Shown one piece after another: positions 52,323-61,614 of a stretch of DNA of 64,000 bases. The notes beneath the pieces were generated by a model. That model saw only the letters and a list, made by a program, of their open reading frames with translations, did not search any database and was not told the DNA's origin. Origin of the DNA: an uncultured Anderseniella sp. (GTDB lineage: Bacteria; Pseudomonadota; Alphaproteobacteria; Rhizobiales; Aestuariivirgaceae); NCBI GenBank assembly GCA_947488295.1, contig CANKYU010000001.1:790183-854182 (forward strand), in the 5' to 3' direction. The translations under genes and the position numbers were made by a program. How positions within the stretch are numbered: the stretch's first letter is position 1; every line of letters starts with the position of its first letter.

Positions 52323-52662
52323 TATCTGAGGATTAATGTGCAACGTCTTTGGCGTGAAATTTCAGCACACAGTATTTGACGCTCAGGCTGACAACATGAT
52401 ATGGCCACCCGCAAGTTGGTGTTTGTGCGTTCAGACAAGTTCGTGCAAACGGCGACGACAAGTAAAGCAGTCAGGACAAACAGAATGTTTGCGAAAGTGC
52501 GTCAGCGACGATTTGTGACCAGGCGATGCGGGTTTGTTTCCCGCAATGCCGGACTGTCCTCGCGCGCGCTCTGTTTTTTGCCTTAAAGCAACCTGCGACC
52601 GGTGAGGAAATCCGGTGTGAACCCCACACTGCAAAATTCCTCATACCAACGGAAACAGGTCG
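52323..52662. other. Intergenic region with no supported gene
   Basis: 340 bases. Short frames inside show no protein signal. A segment at about 52602-52636 looks like part of a cobalamin-type element but does not fold as one. Nothing else stands out. Confidence 0.35.
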
Positions 52663-53223
52663 ATGCTTACCAATCCAGACTGCATAAAACCATTCAACCA
52701 TGATGATACGGCGCTTGTCGCGCAAGCCGACGGACTGCTTGATCGGGCATTCGGGATTGGCAGGCGAAGCAAGACTTCCTACCGGCTTCGCGAAGGAGAG
52801 CAGGCTGTCGAGGGGCTGAGCTTCGGTCTCTATCTTGATGATCAGGCCACCGGGCCAATGTTGCGGGCCGTCATCAGTTTCTGGCATCTGTGCATAGGTC
52901 GGCAGGGCCACCGCGCAATCATGCTCGGGCCGATTGCGGTTGAACCGCATCTGCAGGGCACCGGACTGGGGGCAATGCTCATGCGCCACTCGCTGAAACA
53001 GGCTGCACGGCTTGAGCACAAACTGGTCATTCTTGTCGGGGATGAACCCTATTATGCGCCGTTTGGCTTTTCCCGGGTGCCGGACGGACGGCTGGTGTTG
53101 CCGGGCCCGGTGGACCCAGCGCGTCTGCTGTTTTGCGAACTGACGCCTGGTGCATTCGACAATGTTGGCGGACTGGTTCTGTCTCCGTCACGATTTCGGG
53201 CGACGAAGTCAGATTTGCCTTAA
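52663..53223 (+). CDS. GNAT-family N-acetyltransferase (YhbS-like)
   Basis: A 186-residue single-domain GNAT. Strand-4/acetyl-CoA motif MLGPIAVEPHLQGTGLGAMLMRHSLKQA (Q/R-x-x-G-x-G/A) and the late motif ILVGDEPYYAPFGFSRVPD are typical of YhbS-type proteins. The substrate is unknown. It begins at ATG 52663 and its TAA at 53221-53223 overlaps the stop of the convergent GATase-like gene by two bases, so the two genes end on each other. Confidence 0.87.
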   Translation: MLTNPDCIKPFNHDDTALVAQADGLLDRAFGIGRRSKTSYRLREGEQAVEGLSFGLYLDDQATGPMLRAVISFWHLCIGRQGHRAIMLGPIAVEPHLQGTGLGAMLMRHSLKQAARLEHKLVILVGDEPYYAPFGFSRVPDGRLVLPGPVDPARLLFCELTPGAFDNVGGLVLSPSRFRATKSDLP

Positions 53224-55301
53224 CGGCCTTCGCGATACCAGGTCAGGGAAACCAGCGCCAGCAGAGCAGCCAGGGCCAGCAGGGTCGCAAACATCGGGAA
53301 CGCGCCTATCGATAGCACACGATAGGCATTGTTGGCCTTCAGGCCGAGCCAGCCGGAGCCTGCCATGGAGCGGCCCGGGTTCACCTTGGCTATACGCGGC
53401 AGCGTCATTGAGGCCGGCGTGCCGTCTCCGGAAATGAACCGCGCAGAGGCTTGCGTGCCGGCTGCCAGGGGTTGCAGTTTCTCGGTAGTGGCGAACAGGT
53501 CTGTCGCCTCGCGCGGGTCAACGGTGCCGATGGCCGCAACGGCTTCGAGCTTGCCATCCGACAACCGGTGCAGGCCGGCCTCCGAGGCCTCCAGCTTGCC
53601 GCGCCAGATGCCCGGCTGTGCCTGCTCCAGCTTGATTGTCCGGGTCTCGCCCGACGGCAGCGTGACGGTTACATCATCGACCTCTTCGCCCATGGTGTTG
53701 CGCTCGATGGTCAACTGCGTGCCGGTCTGTGTGCCGGACAGCGCCTCTTCTTCAAGCTGCGGCTCTTTCATCAGCCAGTGCGCCATCCGGCGCAGCATTT
53801 CCGCCTGTGGCCCGCCGCCTTCGAACCCGCGCGCCCACAACCATGCATGGTCCGACATGAGTTCCGCCACGCGGCCTTCGCCGACGCGTGACAGCACCAT
53901 CAGCGGCCGGTCTTCCGGTCCTGCCATGACAATGTCGCCATTGCGCACTTCGGAGTCGATAATGCGGAACCAGCGTCCCCAGGTGGGTTCGGTCTTGCTG
54001 GCACCGGGCAGCCCGCGCACCACCGGATGGCGTTCGCCTTTCTCGGTAACGCGCGCCTTGAACGGTCCGACGGTTACCTCCCCGGTCGGCATGGCAGGCA
54101 GAATTGCAGACAATGGTGTGCGGTAAATGCTGGTGGCCTGGGCATAGTCAGGCCCTGCTGCCACGAGAACGGCACCGCCTTTTTCCACATAGTCGGCGAT
54201 GTTGGCCAGATAGGTGATCGGCAGAACGCCGCGGCGCTCGTAGCGGTCAAAAATGATCAGATCGAACTCGTCGAGCTTTTCGACAAACAGTTCACGGGTT
54301 GGAAATGCGATCAGGGACAGTTCGTTGATCGGCGTGCCGTCCTGCTTTTCCGGTGGACGCAAAATGGTGAAATGCACCAGATCAACAGACGTATCGGCCT
54401 TCAACAGGTTTCGCCAGGTGCGTTCGCCCGGATGCGGTTTGCCTGATATCAGCAACACGCGCAGCCTGTCCCGGATGCCCTTGGTAACGATGATGGCGCG
54501 ATTGTTGCGGGTCGTCAGTTCGCCGGTCAATTCGGCGGCAGACAATTCTATGATGTTGTCGCCGCCATGGGTGATATCCAGTTCCATCTCGGTTTCGACA
54601 CCGCTTTGCGCCGTTACCGTGCCGGCCACCACGCCGTCAACGGTAATGGTGATCTGCACCGGCTGGCCCTGTGCCGCGCCCTGGTCCTCAACCACGAACC
54701 GCAATGCCTGACTTTGTCCCACAATGCCGAACTTGGGTGCCTGGGTGAGTTTGATCGTTCGATCAATCTCGCCTTCCCTGCCGGTTATGAGACCATGCAA
54801 TGGCCCATTGTAGCCGAGTTGTTCCATGCTGGCCGGAATATCATGCACCTGACCATCGGTAATCATGATCGAACCTGCATATCGCTCCGGCGGAATATCG
54901 GACAAAGCCTGGCGCAGCGCAGCGAATGCCAAGGTGCCTTCGTCGGCAGAGGTTATGCCGGAGCGTACCTCGACCTGGCGCACTTCCAGGTTGGCCGTGG
55001 TGCCGAGCTGCTTGCGAAGTTCTGCTTCTGCAGCATCGGTCAGGGCGGCGCGGTCTCCAATGGTCTGGCTCTGGCTGCGGTCCGTCACCAGCACGGCGAT
55101 ATCGGGCAACTTCTCGCGCTCTTCGCGCAACAGAACCGGATTGAAGACAGCCAGTGCAAGCACTGCGCCGGTCAATGCCCTCAGGAACGCGCCGCGCGCG
55201 CGCGCCGCCAAGCCGGCAAACGCGACAATGGCAACGGCCACTGCCAGCGCGGTCGCCAGCCATATCGGCACAAGAGGTTGAAAATCCATGGTCCATTGCA
55301 T
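53220..55301 (-). CDS. Membrane protein with glutamine amidotransferase-like domain (MoxR operon)
   Basis: A 693-residue protein: two N-terminal helices (VPIWLATALAVAVAIVAFAGLAARA and AFLRALTGAVLALAVFNPVLL), a large periplasmic region with a VWA-like start (DIAVLVTDRSQS, AGSIMITDGQVHDIP), a DJ-1/GATase-like fold (DRLRVLLISGKPHPGERTWRNLL, IIFDRYERRGVLPITYLANIADYVEKGGAVLVAAG), and a final helix (FATLLALAALLALVSLTWY). No catalytic GATase Cys triad is obvious, so it is probably not an amidotransferase. It is the last gene of the MoxR-DUF58-DUF4159 operon, whose role is thought to be cell-envelope assembly or stress. Confidence 0.8.
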   Translation of the reverse strand: MQWTMDFQPLVPIWLATALAVAVAIVAFAGLAARARGAFLRALTGAVLALAVFNPVLLREEREKLPDIAVLVTDRSQSQTIGDRAALTDAAEAELRKQLGTTANLEVRQVEVRSGITSADEGTLAFAALRQALSDIPPERYAGSIMITDGQVHDIPASMEQLGYNGPLHGLITGREGEIDRTIKLTQAPKFGIVGQSQALRFVVEDQGAAQGQPVQITITVDGVVAGTVTAQSGVETEMELDITHGGDNIIELSAAELTGELTTRNNRAIIVTKGIRDRLRVLLISGKPHPGERTWRNLLKADTSVDLVHFTILRPPEKQDGTPINELSLIAFPTRELFVEKLDEFDLIIFDRYERRGVLPITYLANIADYVEKGGAVLVAAGPDYAQATSIYRTPLSAILPAMPTGEVTVGPFKARVTEKGERHPVVRGLPGASKTEPTWGRWFRIIDSEVRNGDIVMAGPEDRPLMVLSRVGEGRVAELMSDHAWLWARGFEGGGPQAEMLRRMAHWLMKEPQLEEEALSGTQTGTQLTIERNTMGEEVDDVTVTLPSGETRTIKLEQAQPGIWRGKLEASEAGLHRLSDGKLEAVAAIGTVDPREATDLFATTEKLQPLAAGTQASARFISGDGTPASMTLPRIAKVNPGRSMAGSGWLGLKANNAYRVLSIGAFPMFATLLALAALLALVSLTWYREGR

Positions 55302-55308
55302 GACGGTT

Positions 55309-58173
55309 CTACTGCCCCAGCCGTTCGAGCAGGGCAGGCACGTGAACCTGGTCTGCCTTGTAGTTGCCGGTCAACGCATACATCATCACGTTAACGCCGG
55401 TGCGCCAGGCGTGTTCACGCTGACCTTCACCGCCGGGTGACACCGGAAATTGCGGGTTGCCCGCCTCGTCAGTTGCCCAGGCGGCGGCATAGTCATTTGA
55501 TCCGATGATGATCGAACTGACGCCGTCACTGGCGGCCGCCTTGATGCTGGCTTCACCGGAGGTACGGGCCTCGACCCACAATTGCCCGCCGGCCCAGCGT
55601 CCCGGGAAAGTCTGCAACAGATAGAATGCCCGGGTCATGACATGACCATCCGGCACCGGCTCAAGGGCAGGTACATCGAGCCGGTCAAGGATGCCGCGCA
55701 GGGCAATGGTTGATGGCGACGGGGAACCGGTCAGGGATGCGGTGGAGGCATTGTCATCACGGGTATCGAAAAAGATCGTGCCGCCGTTCTTCATGTAGTC
55801 CGACAGTTTGGCAAGCAGGGCGTCATCCGGTGGCTCAGCACCGGCGATAACCGGCCAGTAGATCACCGGGAAGAACACGATGACATCGCGCTGCAGGTCG
55901 ATGGCGATAGGGTCTGCAGGTTCAATCGAGGTGCGTTGCTGCAAGACCCGGCTCAAACCCTCCAGGCCCATTTTCGATGTGGCATCCACCTCCATGTCGC
56001 CGGTCAGTACATATCCAATCCGGGTTTGCAGACTTGCCTGCATGGCAAACTGCTCCGCAGCATCGAGACCCTGCGAGCTGGTGGTTTCCTGGGCGATCGC
56101 AGGCGGTGGACCGGCGGCAAGCAAGGTGGTCGCAAAGACAGCCGCTATTGAAGTTGCGACTACGCCGCGTCTCGTCATTCTTGCCACTGCGCCGGTCAGG
56201 TACAGCATGGCCAGACAATCGGCGATGAACAGCGCCACGGCTGCGGCAAACAGCCAGCCCGACAGATCGGTTGGCCGGGCGCGCTCGTAATTTGAAACAG
56301 CAAAGGCAGACGGAAACCCGCTCAGTGTTTCCAGACCGTCACCTGCAGCATCAAGATTGAGCGCATGGCGGGCCCCCCCGCGGCTGTAGATGCCGGCAGG
56401 ATGATCCGGTGTGGGCTGCATCTTGAAAAATGCATCGGTTTCAACCGGTGTTGCACTGGCCGGCGGGGCGGTCAGCTCGCCAAATCCATTGAGGCTGCGG
56501 AGCGGAGTAAAGGCGCCCTGGCTGGAACTTGCCGCCGAGGCGTTGGCGGCTGCGGTATTTGTCGCTTCCGTACCCAGGCTGCCGGCGGCCGGTGCTATAT
56601 CGGCAATGCGCTTGAGCATTTCCACAAACAGGCCGGTCAACGGCAGATTTGACCAGTCGGCGTTCGCTGTCACGTGGAAGAGCACAACCAGGCCCTTGCC
56701 CTGGGCCCGCGCGGTTACAAGTGGTGTGCCGTCATCCAGGCTTGCCCAGACCAGTCCAGGCAGTGTGGCGGAGGGTTCTGCGAGAACCTGACGTGTGACC
56801 TTGATCGAACTGTCACTCGGCAGGCCGGCGAAGGGTGTCTCTTCGGCAAAAGGCGCCAACCCCTGCGGTTGTTCCCAGCTTAGTGCCGAGCCCAGTGACC
56901 GCCCGCCGCTGCGCAGTTCCACCGGCACCAGCCCGTCATGGCCGCCTGCCAGCCGGGGCCCGGCAAACCGCACCACGACACCGCCATTGTCCACCCATTG
57001 CTCGAGTGTGCTTACATTGCTGTCTCCCAGCACCCCGATGTCGGCCAGTACCAACATTGAAGTGCCGGATTTCAGGGCATCCTGAATACCCTCCACGGAG
57101 GCTATCTCGGTTATTTCCGCACTGGGCTGGATCGCGCGGCTGACATAATACAAAGGCGACAGAAGCGGTTGCTCGAGCTCCTGCGACGCGCCCGACAGCA
57201 TGGCCACCGATTTGCGCCGCCAGCGATCATCGAACAGGTATACGCCAGACGCCGAGCGGCCATTGGCGATTTCAATGCGCGAGGCTTCATTGCGCAATTC
57301 GAGCGGTAGTTCGATTGCCGCTGTCGCGCTGGTCTCACCTGCGGCAAACACCAATGGCGCTTCTGCCAGGGCGCGGCCGCTCAACGAGCGCACGGTAACC
57401 TGCTGTGTGATGGCTTCGCTGCTGCGCACACGTTCTGCAGACAGTTTCAGGCTGGATGCCTCCAGTTCGGGTTGGCGAAGGGCCGGTGGAATGCGGGCTG
57501 CGTCCGGGAGCAGGACCTCCACGCGGGCAGTGCCATTGCCCAGGCCGGCCAACTGGTCCATGAATTTCTCGTCTGCGGTATCGGCGATACCATTGCTGAG
57601 CCACAATACACGCAGATTGCCGGTATCAGCAAATGTTCCGGCAAGTTCGGCGCCCAGCGCTTCACGGTTGGGAGACAGTGCGCTCGGGATCATTGCCGCC
57701 GCGGCCTCCTGTGTTGCCGCGGCATCGGCAAGGTTCAATTCCCGTACATCCGAGCTGCCTGCAGTGCCGGTGATCGCGGTAGGCGCGCCGGCGCGCTGGG
57801 CCTCGGTCAGCAGGTCGCGGATCAGGTTTTGGCGGACCTGCCAGTCCGGTGCCGACGCCCAGCCGTCGTCAGCGATGATCAGCAGCGGATCTGCTGATCG
57901 GTCGCGGACATCGGAAGCATTCAGCAACGGTCCCGCTACACCGAGTATGACGGCGGCGGCCATGGCCATGCGCATCAGCAAAACCCACCAGGGCGTATGT
58001 TGCGGCTGTTCCTCGCGGGAGATCAGATCGAGCAGCAGACGGTAGGGCGGAAACTTCACCTGTTGCGGTTTGGGCGGCGTAAAGCGCAACAGCCACCAGA
58101 TGACCGGCAGCGCCAGCAGGCCGGCCAGCGCCAGCGGTGTTGTGAAAGCCAAACCTGCCAGGAGTGCGGACAT
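55309..58173 (-). CDS. DUF4159/BatA-like membrane protein
   Basis: A 954-residue envelope protein. N-terminal BatA-type segment: two helices (FTTPLALAGLLALPVIWWLLRF; WWVLLMRMAMAAAVILGVAGPLL) around the motif PPKPQQVKFPPYRLL, then a VWA-like periplasmic region (LLIIADDGWASAP, LRVLWLSNGIADT). Two more helices near residue 660 precede a C-terminal DUF4159 domain (RIGYVLTGDMEVDATSKMGLEGLSRVL, VIVFFPVIYWPVIAG, NVMMYALTGNYKADQVH). It probably acts with the MoxR ATPase and DUF58 protein. Gap to the DUF58 gene is 3 bases. Confidence 0.85.
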   Translation of the reverse strand: MSALLAGLAFTTPLALAGLLALPVIWWLLRFTPPKPQQVKFPPYRLLLDLISREEQPQHTPWWVLLMRMAMAAAVILGVAGPLLNASDVRDRSADPLLIIADDGWASAPDWQVRQNLIRDLLTEAQRAGAPTAITGTAGSSDVRELNLADAAATQEAAAAMIPSALSPNREALGAELAGTFADTGNLRVLWLSNGIADTADEKFMDQLAGLGNGTARVEVLLPDAARIPPALRQPELEASSLKLSAERVRSSEAITQQVTVRSLSGRALAEAPLVFAAGETSATAAIELPLELRNEASRIEIANGRSASGVYLFDDRWRRKSVAMLSGASQELEQPLLSPLYYVSRAIQPSAEITEIASVEGIQDALKSGTSMLVLADIGVLGDSNVSTLEQWVDNGGVVVRFAGPRLAGGHDGLVPVELRSGGRSLGSALSWEQPQGLAPFAEETPFAGLPSDSSIKVTRQVLAEPSATLPGLVWASLDDGTPLVTARAQGKGLVVLFHVTANADWSNLPLTGLFVEMLKRIADIAPAAGSLGTEATNTAAANASAASSSQGAFTPLRSLNGFGELTAPPASATPVETDAFFKMQPTPDHPAGIYSRGGARHALNLDAAGDGLETLSGFPSAFAVSNYERARPTDLSGWLFAAAVALFIADCLAMLYLTGAVARMTRRGVVATSIAAVFATTLLAAGPPPAIAQETTSSQGLDAAEQFAMQASLQTRIGYVLTGDMEVDATSKMGLEGLSRVLQQRTSIEPADPIAIDLQRDVIVFFPVIYWPVIAGAEPPDDALLAKLSDYMKNGGTIFFDTRDDNASTASLTGSPSPSTIALRGILDRLDVPALEPVPDGHVMTRAFYLLQTFPGRWAGGQLWVEARTSGEASIKAAASDGVSSIIIGSNDYAAAWATDEAGNPQFPVSPGGEGQREHAWRTGVNVMMYALTGNYKADQVHVPALLERLGQ

Positions 58174-58176
58174 GGG

Positions 58177-59097
58177 TTAGCTCGCCCTGACCTGAGCCGA
58201 TGCGCCGGCGCGTTGTGACAGGCGTGAATACAACGCCACCAGCAGCGGATGCGGCGACTGGTCCGTATGATGCACGACAAACGTCCAGCCAAGTTGCCGG
58301 GCCAGCTGGCGCAGACCTTCGCGATGCCTGGCAAGCGCGCTGATATAGTCCTGCTTCAGGGTTTCTGCCCGACCTGCCACCAGTTTTTCCCCGGTGTTCA
58401 TTTCGATGAACTCGGTACGGCCATGATAGGGCAGGGATTCTTCTGCCGGATCGGTGACCTGTACAATATGTCCGTTCAGACCCGCATCAGCGATGTCACC
58501 GAGCCTGGCGCGTAGTTTGTCGAGCGGTTCGAGGAAATCGCCGATCAGCACACAGCTCGCATGACGCGGCAGGGGCACTTGTGGCGGCATTGGCTGGTCC
58601 ATGAATTTCTGGTCTGCTTCGCCTGAATACCAGGCTGCCATGCGCCGCAGCACCAGGCGGGTATGGCCCGGTGCCTGCGGCCAGCCGAGCACGCCCACGC
58701 GTTCTCCGGCGCGAACCGCAAGCGTGGCAATGGTCATTGCCAGAACGGCGGCGCGTTCGCGCTTGGTGGTGTTGGCGAGGTCTGATCTGAATTCCATACC
58801 GGCTGTCTGGCTCGCCCATACAAAGACAGTGTTGGTTGCGGCCCATTCACTTTCGCGGATCAGCGTCTTGCCGGCCCGGGCGGTTTTGCGCCAGTCGATG
58901 CGCGATATTGAATCACCTGGAGAATAGGGCCGGTATTGCCAGAAGTCCGACCCAGGCCCGGTTCGCCGGCGTCCGTGAGCACCGTGCACGATTGCATTTG
59001 CTATGCGCTCGGACTGGATAAGCAGGGGCGGATAGGCGCTGGCCAGCTGGTCAGCGGACCCGCGAAGTCCGGCAGCAGTTAAAGTGGGGGAGGTCAT
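58177..59097 (-). CDS. DUF58 domain-containing protein
   Basis: A 306-residue soluble protein with the DUF58 motif RRRTGPGSDFWQYRPYSPGDSISRIDWRKTARAGKTLIRE, part of the VWA-like fold seen in MoxR operons. DUF58 proteins are believed to be clients or partners of MoxR AAA ATPases. The open frame continues upstream to 59409, but that part overlaps the moxR gene and has no family similarity; ATG 59095-59097 is the start. It is the second gene of the operon. Confidence 0.9.
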   Translation of the reverse strand: MTSPTLTAAGLRGSADQLASAYPPLLIQSERIANAIVHGAHGRRRTGPGSDFWQYRPYSPGDSISRIDWRKTARAGKTLIRESEWAATNTVFVWASQTAGMEFRSDLANTTKRERAAVLAMTIATLAVRAGERVGVLGWPQAPGHTRLVLRRMAAWYSGEADQKFMDQPMPPQVPLPRHASCVLIGDFLEPLDKLRARLGDIADAGLNGHIVQVTDPAEESLPYHGRTEFIEMNTGEKLVAGRAETLKQDYISALARHREGLRQLARQLGWTFVVHHTDQSPHPLLVALYSRLSQRAGASAQVRAS

Positions 59098-59116
59098 ACT
59101 GGCCAAACCGTTTTCC

Positions 59117-60118
59117 TTAAAGCCTGATCGGCTCGGTGAGTTTGCTGATGACGTCGTTGATGGTGACGCCTTCGGCACGGGCCGAGAATGTAATGGCCAT
59201 GCGATGGCGCAACACAGGCGCGGCCAATGCGACCACGTCGTCCAGCGACGGCGACAGCCTGCCGTCCAGCAAGGCCCGTGCCCGAACTCCCAGCATAAGA
59301 GACTGACTGGCTCTCGGCCCCGGTCCCCAGGAGATTGTCTCGTTGGCGTAGTCGGAGCCGTCCGGGCCCGGCCGGGCCGAGCGCACCAGCTCGAGAATCG
59401 CGTCTGCAATCTTTTCGCCGACCGGGATCGTCCGCGTCAGGCGTTGCGCGCGCATCAGATCCTCGCGCGAAAATACGTTGGCAACCTGCGCCTCCTCATT
59501 TCCGGTGGTGGCAAACAACATGCGCCGTTCCGATTCAAGATCCGGATAGGGCACGTTTATCTCCAGCAGGAAGCGGTCGAGCTGGGCTTCCGGCAGAGGA
59601 TAGGTGCCTTCCTGTTCAATCGGATTTTGCGTGGCCAGCACGTGAAACGGGGACGGCAGGTCATAGCTTTGACCGCCAATGGTAATGTGGTGCTCCTGCA
59701 TCGCCTGCAACAGGGCGGACTGGGTCCGCGGACTGGCGCGGTTGATTTCATCTGCCATGAGAAGCTGGCAGAACACCGGGCCCTTCACAAAACGGAACTG
59801 ATGGCGGCCGGTATCGCCTTCGTCCAGCACTTCCGAGCCCAGAATGTCCGCTGGCATCAGGTCAGGTGTAAACTGGATGCGTTTTTCCTCCAGGCCCAAA
59901 ACGGTGCCGAGAGTGACTGCCAGCTTGGTTTTCGCCAGGCCCGGCGCACCTACGAGCAGTGCATGGCCACCGCCAAGAATAGCGATCATCGCCTGACTGA
60001 TGACGTCATCCTGTCCGAAAATGACAGTTTTCAGCGCATCCTGAGCCTTCTCAAGTCGTTCAGCAGTTGCCTCGAGATCATCGAGGATTTTGGCATCGGC
60101 GTTGGTAACGGTGCTCAT
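59117..60118 (-). CDS. MoxR-family AAA+ ATPase
   Basis: A 333-residue chaperone-like ATPase. Walker A VGAPGLAKTKLA (residues 56-67), Walker B LLMADEINRASPRTQSALLQAMQEHH, sensor 1 LATQNPIEQEGTYPLPEAQLDRF with arginine finger region, and the C-terminal lid GPGPRASQSLMLGVRARALL. MoxR proteins help assemble or activate VWA-domain partners, here the DUF58 and DUF4159 products. First gene of a four-gene minus-strand operon; divergent from the DUF1285 gene across about 246 bases that contain promoters for both. Confidence 0.93.
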   Translation of the reverse strand: MSTVTNADAKILDDLEATAERLEKAQDALKTVIFGQDDVISQAMIAILGGGHALLVGAPGLAKTKLAVTLGTVLGLEEKRIQFTPDLMPADILGSEVLDEGDTGRHQFRFVKGPVFCQLLMADEINRASPRTQSALLQAMQEHHITIGGQSYDLPSPFHVLATQNPIEQEGTYPLPEAQLDRFLLEINVPYPDLESERRMLFATTGNEEAQVANVFSREDLMRAQRLTRTIPVGEKIADAILELVRSARPGPDGSDYANETISWGPGPRASQSLMLGVRARALLDGRLSPSLDDVVALAAPVLRHRMAITFSARAEGVTINDVISKLTEPIRL

Positions 60119-60364
60119 GGAAATTTCAGATCCTCACGTTTTTGGTATGCTAACCGGATTCGCGATCAGGTTATAACCATACGACAATAAGACTGGCCGT
60201 AACATGGCTGTTAGAGCAAGTTACCATGATGTAACGATGGCGCTTCCTCGTTGGACCGTTTAATGCTTCACAATGTCGTCAGCAGGCCGGACAGGCCGGT
60301 TTTTGGCCGGAACAACCGGAATCCGTAAACCTGACCTTATCCAGAGTTGGTCCAGGATGGCAAA

Positions 60365-60964
60365 GTGACTGAAAATATGACTGAAATGAGCCACATACGC
60401 GGTCTTGAAGCCATTCCGGCACGCGATATGCCAAATCGCGCGCCAGCACCGGTGGACACCTGGCATCCCGAACATGCCGGGTCGATTGATATCGTGATCG
60501 ACGTTGACGGCAACTGGTTCCACGGTGGCACCCCGATCCGCCGCCCTGGTCTCGTAGCGTTGTTTGCATCCATCCTGCGGCGTGAGCCGGACGGCAGTTT
60601 TGTGCTCGTTACACCGGTTGAAAAGCGAACCATCAAAGTTGCCGATGTGCCGTTTGTGGCAGTTGGTATCCTGCTCGATGGAAAAGCTGCTGACCAGGTC
60701 GTGACACTGACCACAAACGTGGGAGACGAGGTGACGATAGATAAAGACCACCCGATGCGTTTTGCAACAGGTGCTGCTGCAGCAGGCGTTTCGTTGCCTT
60801 ATGTGACAATCAGGCGTGGCCTTGAAGCCAGGGTGGCACGGGCGGTGTTTCCTGACCTGGTTGATGCCGGGTGCGTTGAAACTTATGACGGAGACCGCTG
60901 GTTTGGCCTATGGTCGTCAGGAGTATTCTGGCCGATGATGCGGGCTGACGAGGCTGGTGCGTGA
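60365..60964 (+). CDS. DUF1285 family protein
   Basis: A 199-residue cytoplasmic protein. The DUF1285 core is visible: IDIVIDVDGNWFHGGTPIRRPGLVALFASILRREPDGSFVLVTPVEK, VPFVAVGI, FATGAAAAGVSLPYVTIRRGLEARVARAVF. The family has a two-lobe beta fold and no firm function. Starts compete: GTG 60365 has AGGA at 7 bases and is used; ATG 60377, ATG 60386 and TTG 60347 are alternatives. The stop overlaps the following Nudix start (GTGA). Co-transcription with the CoA Nudix and CCA genes is common in alphaproteobacteria. Confidence 0.85.
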   Translation: MTENMTEMSHIRGLEAIPARDMPNRAPAPVDTWHPEHAGSIDIVIDVDGNWFHGGTPIRRPGLVALFASILRREPDGSFVLVTPVEKRTIKVADVPFVAVGILLDGKAADQVVTLTTNVGDEVTIDKDHPMRFATGAAAAGVSLPYVTIRRGLEARVARAVFPDLVDAGCVETYDGDRWFGLWSSGVFWPMMRADEAGA

Positions 60965-61614
60965 CCGGTATGACAATTTACTCATCAGACTGGTTTCGCG
61001 ACTGTGCCGTACCACGCTTGCATGAGCAGGTGCCCGCTGAAGCTTTTGATGCAGCACTTCCGGCGCTGCGGTCCGATGCAGATCTCAATACCGGGATCGC
61101 GCAGGGACCAACGGAAAATATTCGCCCTGCCGCCGTGCTCGTCGGGTTGCTTGAACGCGATAACGAATTGCATGTCCTGTTGACGCAACGTTCCGACGAG
61201 CTTCCGACCCATGCCGGTCAGATCGCGTTTCCCGGCGGAAAGGTCGATGCTGAAGATGCAGGCCCGGTGGAGTGCGCGCTGCGTGAAACCCATGAAGAAA
61301 CCGGTGTGTCGCCCGAGTTTGTCGAGCCCGCCGGCTTCCTGGACGTCTACCAGACCGGTACGGGATTTCGTATCGTGCCGGTTGTGGGATTGCTGAGGCC
61401 CGGATTCGATCTGGTGCCGGAGCCCGGTGAGGTGACCGAAATCTTCGATGTTCCGCTGGCTCATTTCATGGAGCCGGCCAATCATTTGCGGCATTCGCGG
61501 GTCTGGCAGGGGCGCGAGCGCCAGTACTACGCCATGCCCTATGGCGAGAGATATGTGTGGGGGGCAACTGCGGGCATGTTGCGCAACCTGCATGACAGGA
61601 TAACCGGGCAATGA
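60961..61614 (+). CDS. CoA pyrophosphatase-type Nudix hydrolase (NudL-like)
   Basis: A 217-residue Nudix enzyme with the UPF0035 signature LLTQRSDELPTHAGQIAFPGG and Nudix box GGKVDAEDAGPVECALRETHEE, predicted to cleave coenzyme A or acyl-CoA to 4'-phosphopantetheine and 3',5'-ADP. GTG start overlaps the DUF1285 stop and its own stop overlaps the cca start (ATGA), so all three genes are translationally coupled. The physiological tie between CoA turnover and CCA addition is unclear. Confidence 0.9.
   Translation: MTGMTIYSSDWFRDCAVPRLHEQVPAEAFDAALPALRSDADLNTGIAQGPTENIRPAAVLVGLLERDNELHVLLTQRSDELPTHAGQIAFPGGKVDAEDAGPVECALRETHEETGVSPEFVEPAGFLDVYQTGTGFRIVPVVGLLRPGFDLVPEPGEVTEIFDVPLAHFMEPANHLRHSRVWQGRERQYYAMPYGERYVWGATAGMLRNLHDRITGQ

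Noticed and set aside
52600..52640. Sequence resembling part of a cobalamin riboswitch (CCGGTGAGGAAATCCGG, then CCCCACACTG) before the GNAT gene
   Set aside because: Only the short core-like phrase matches; the long upstream stems and the 3' B12 box are missing, and the start codon is too close to leave room for them.
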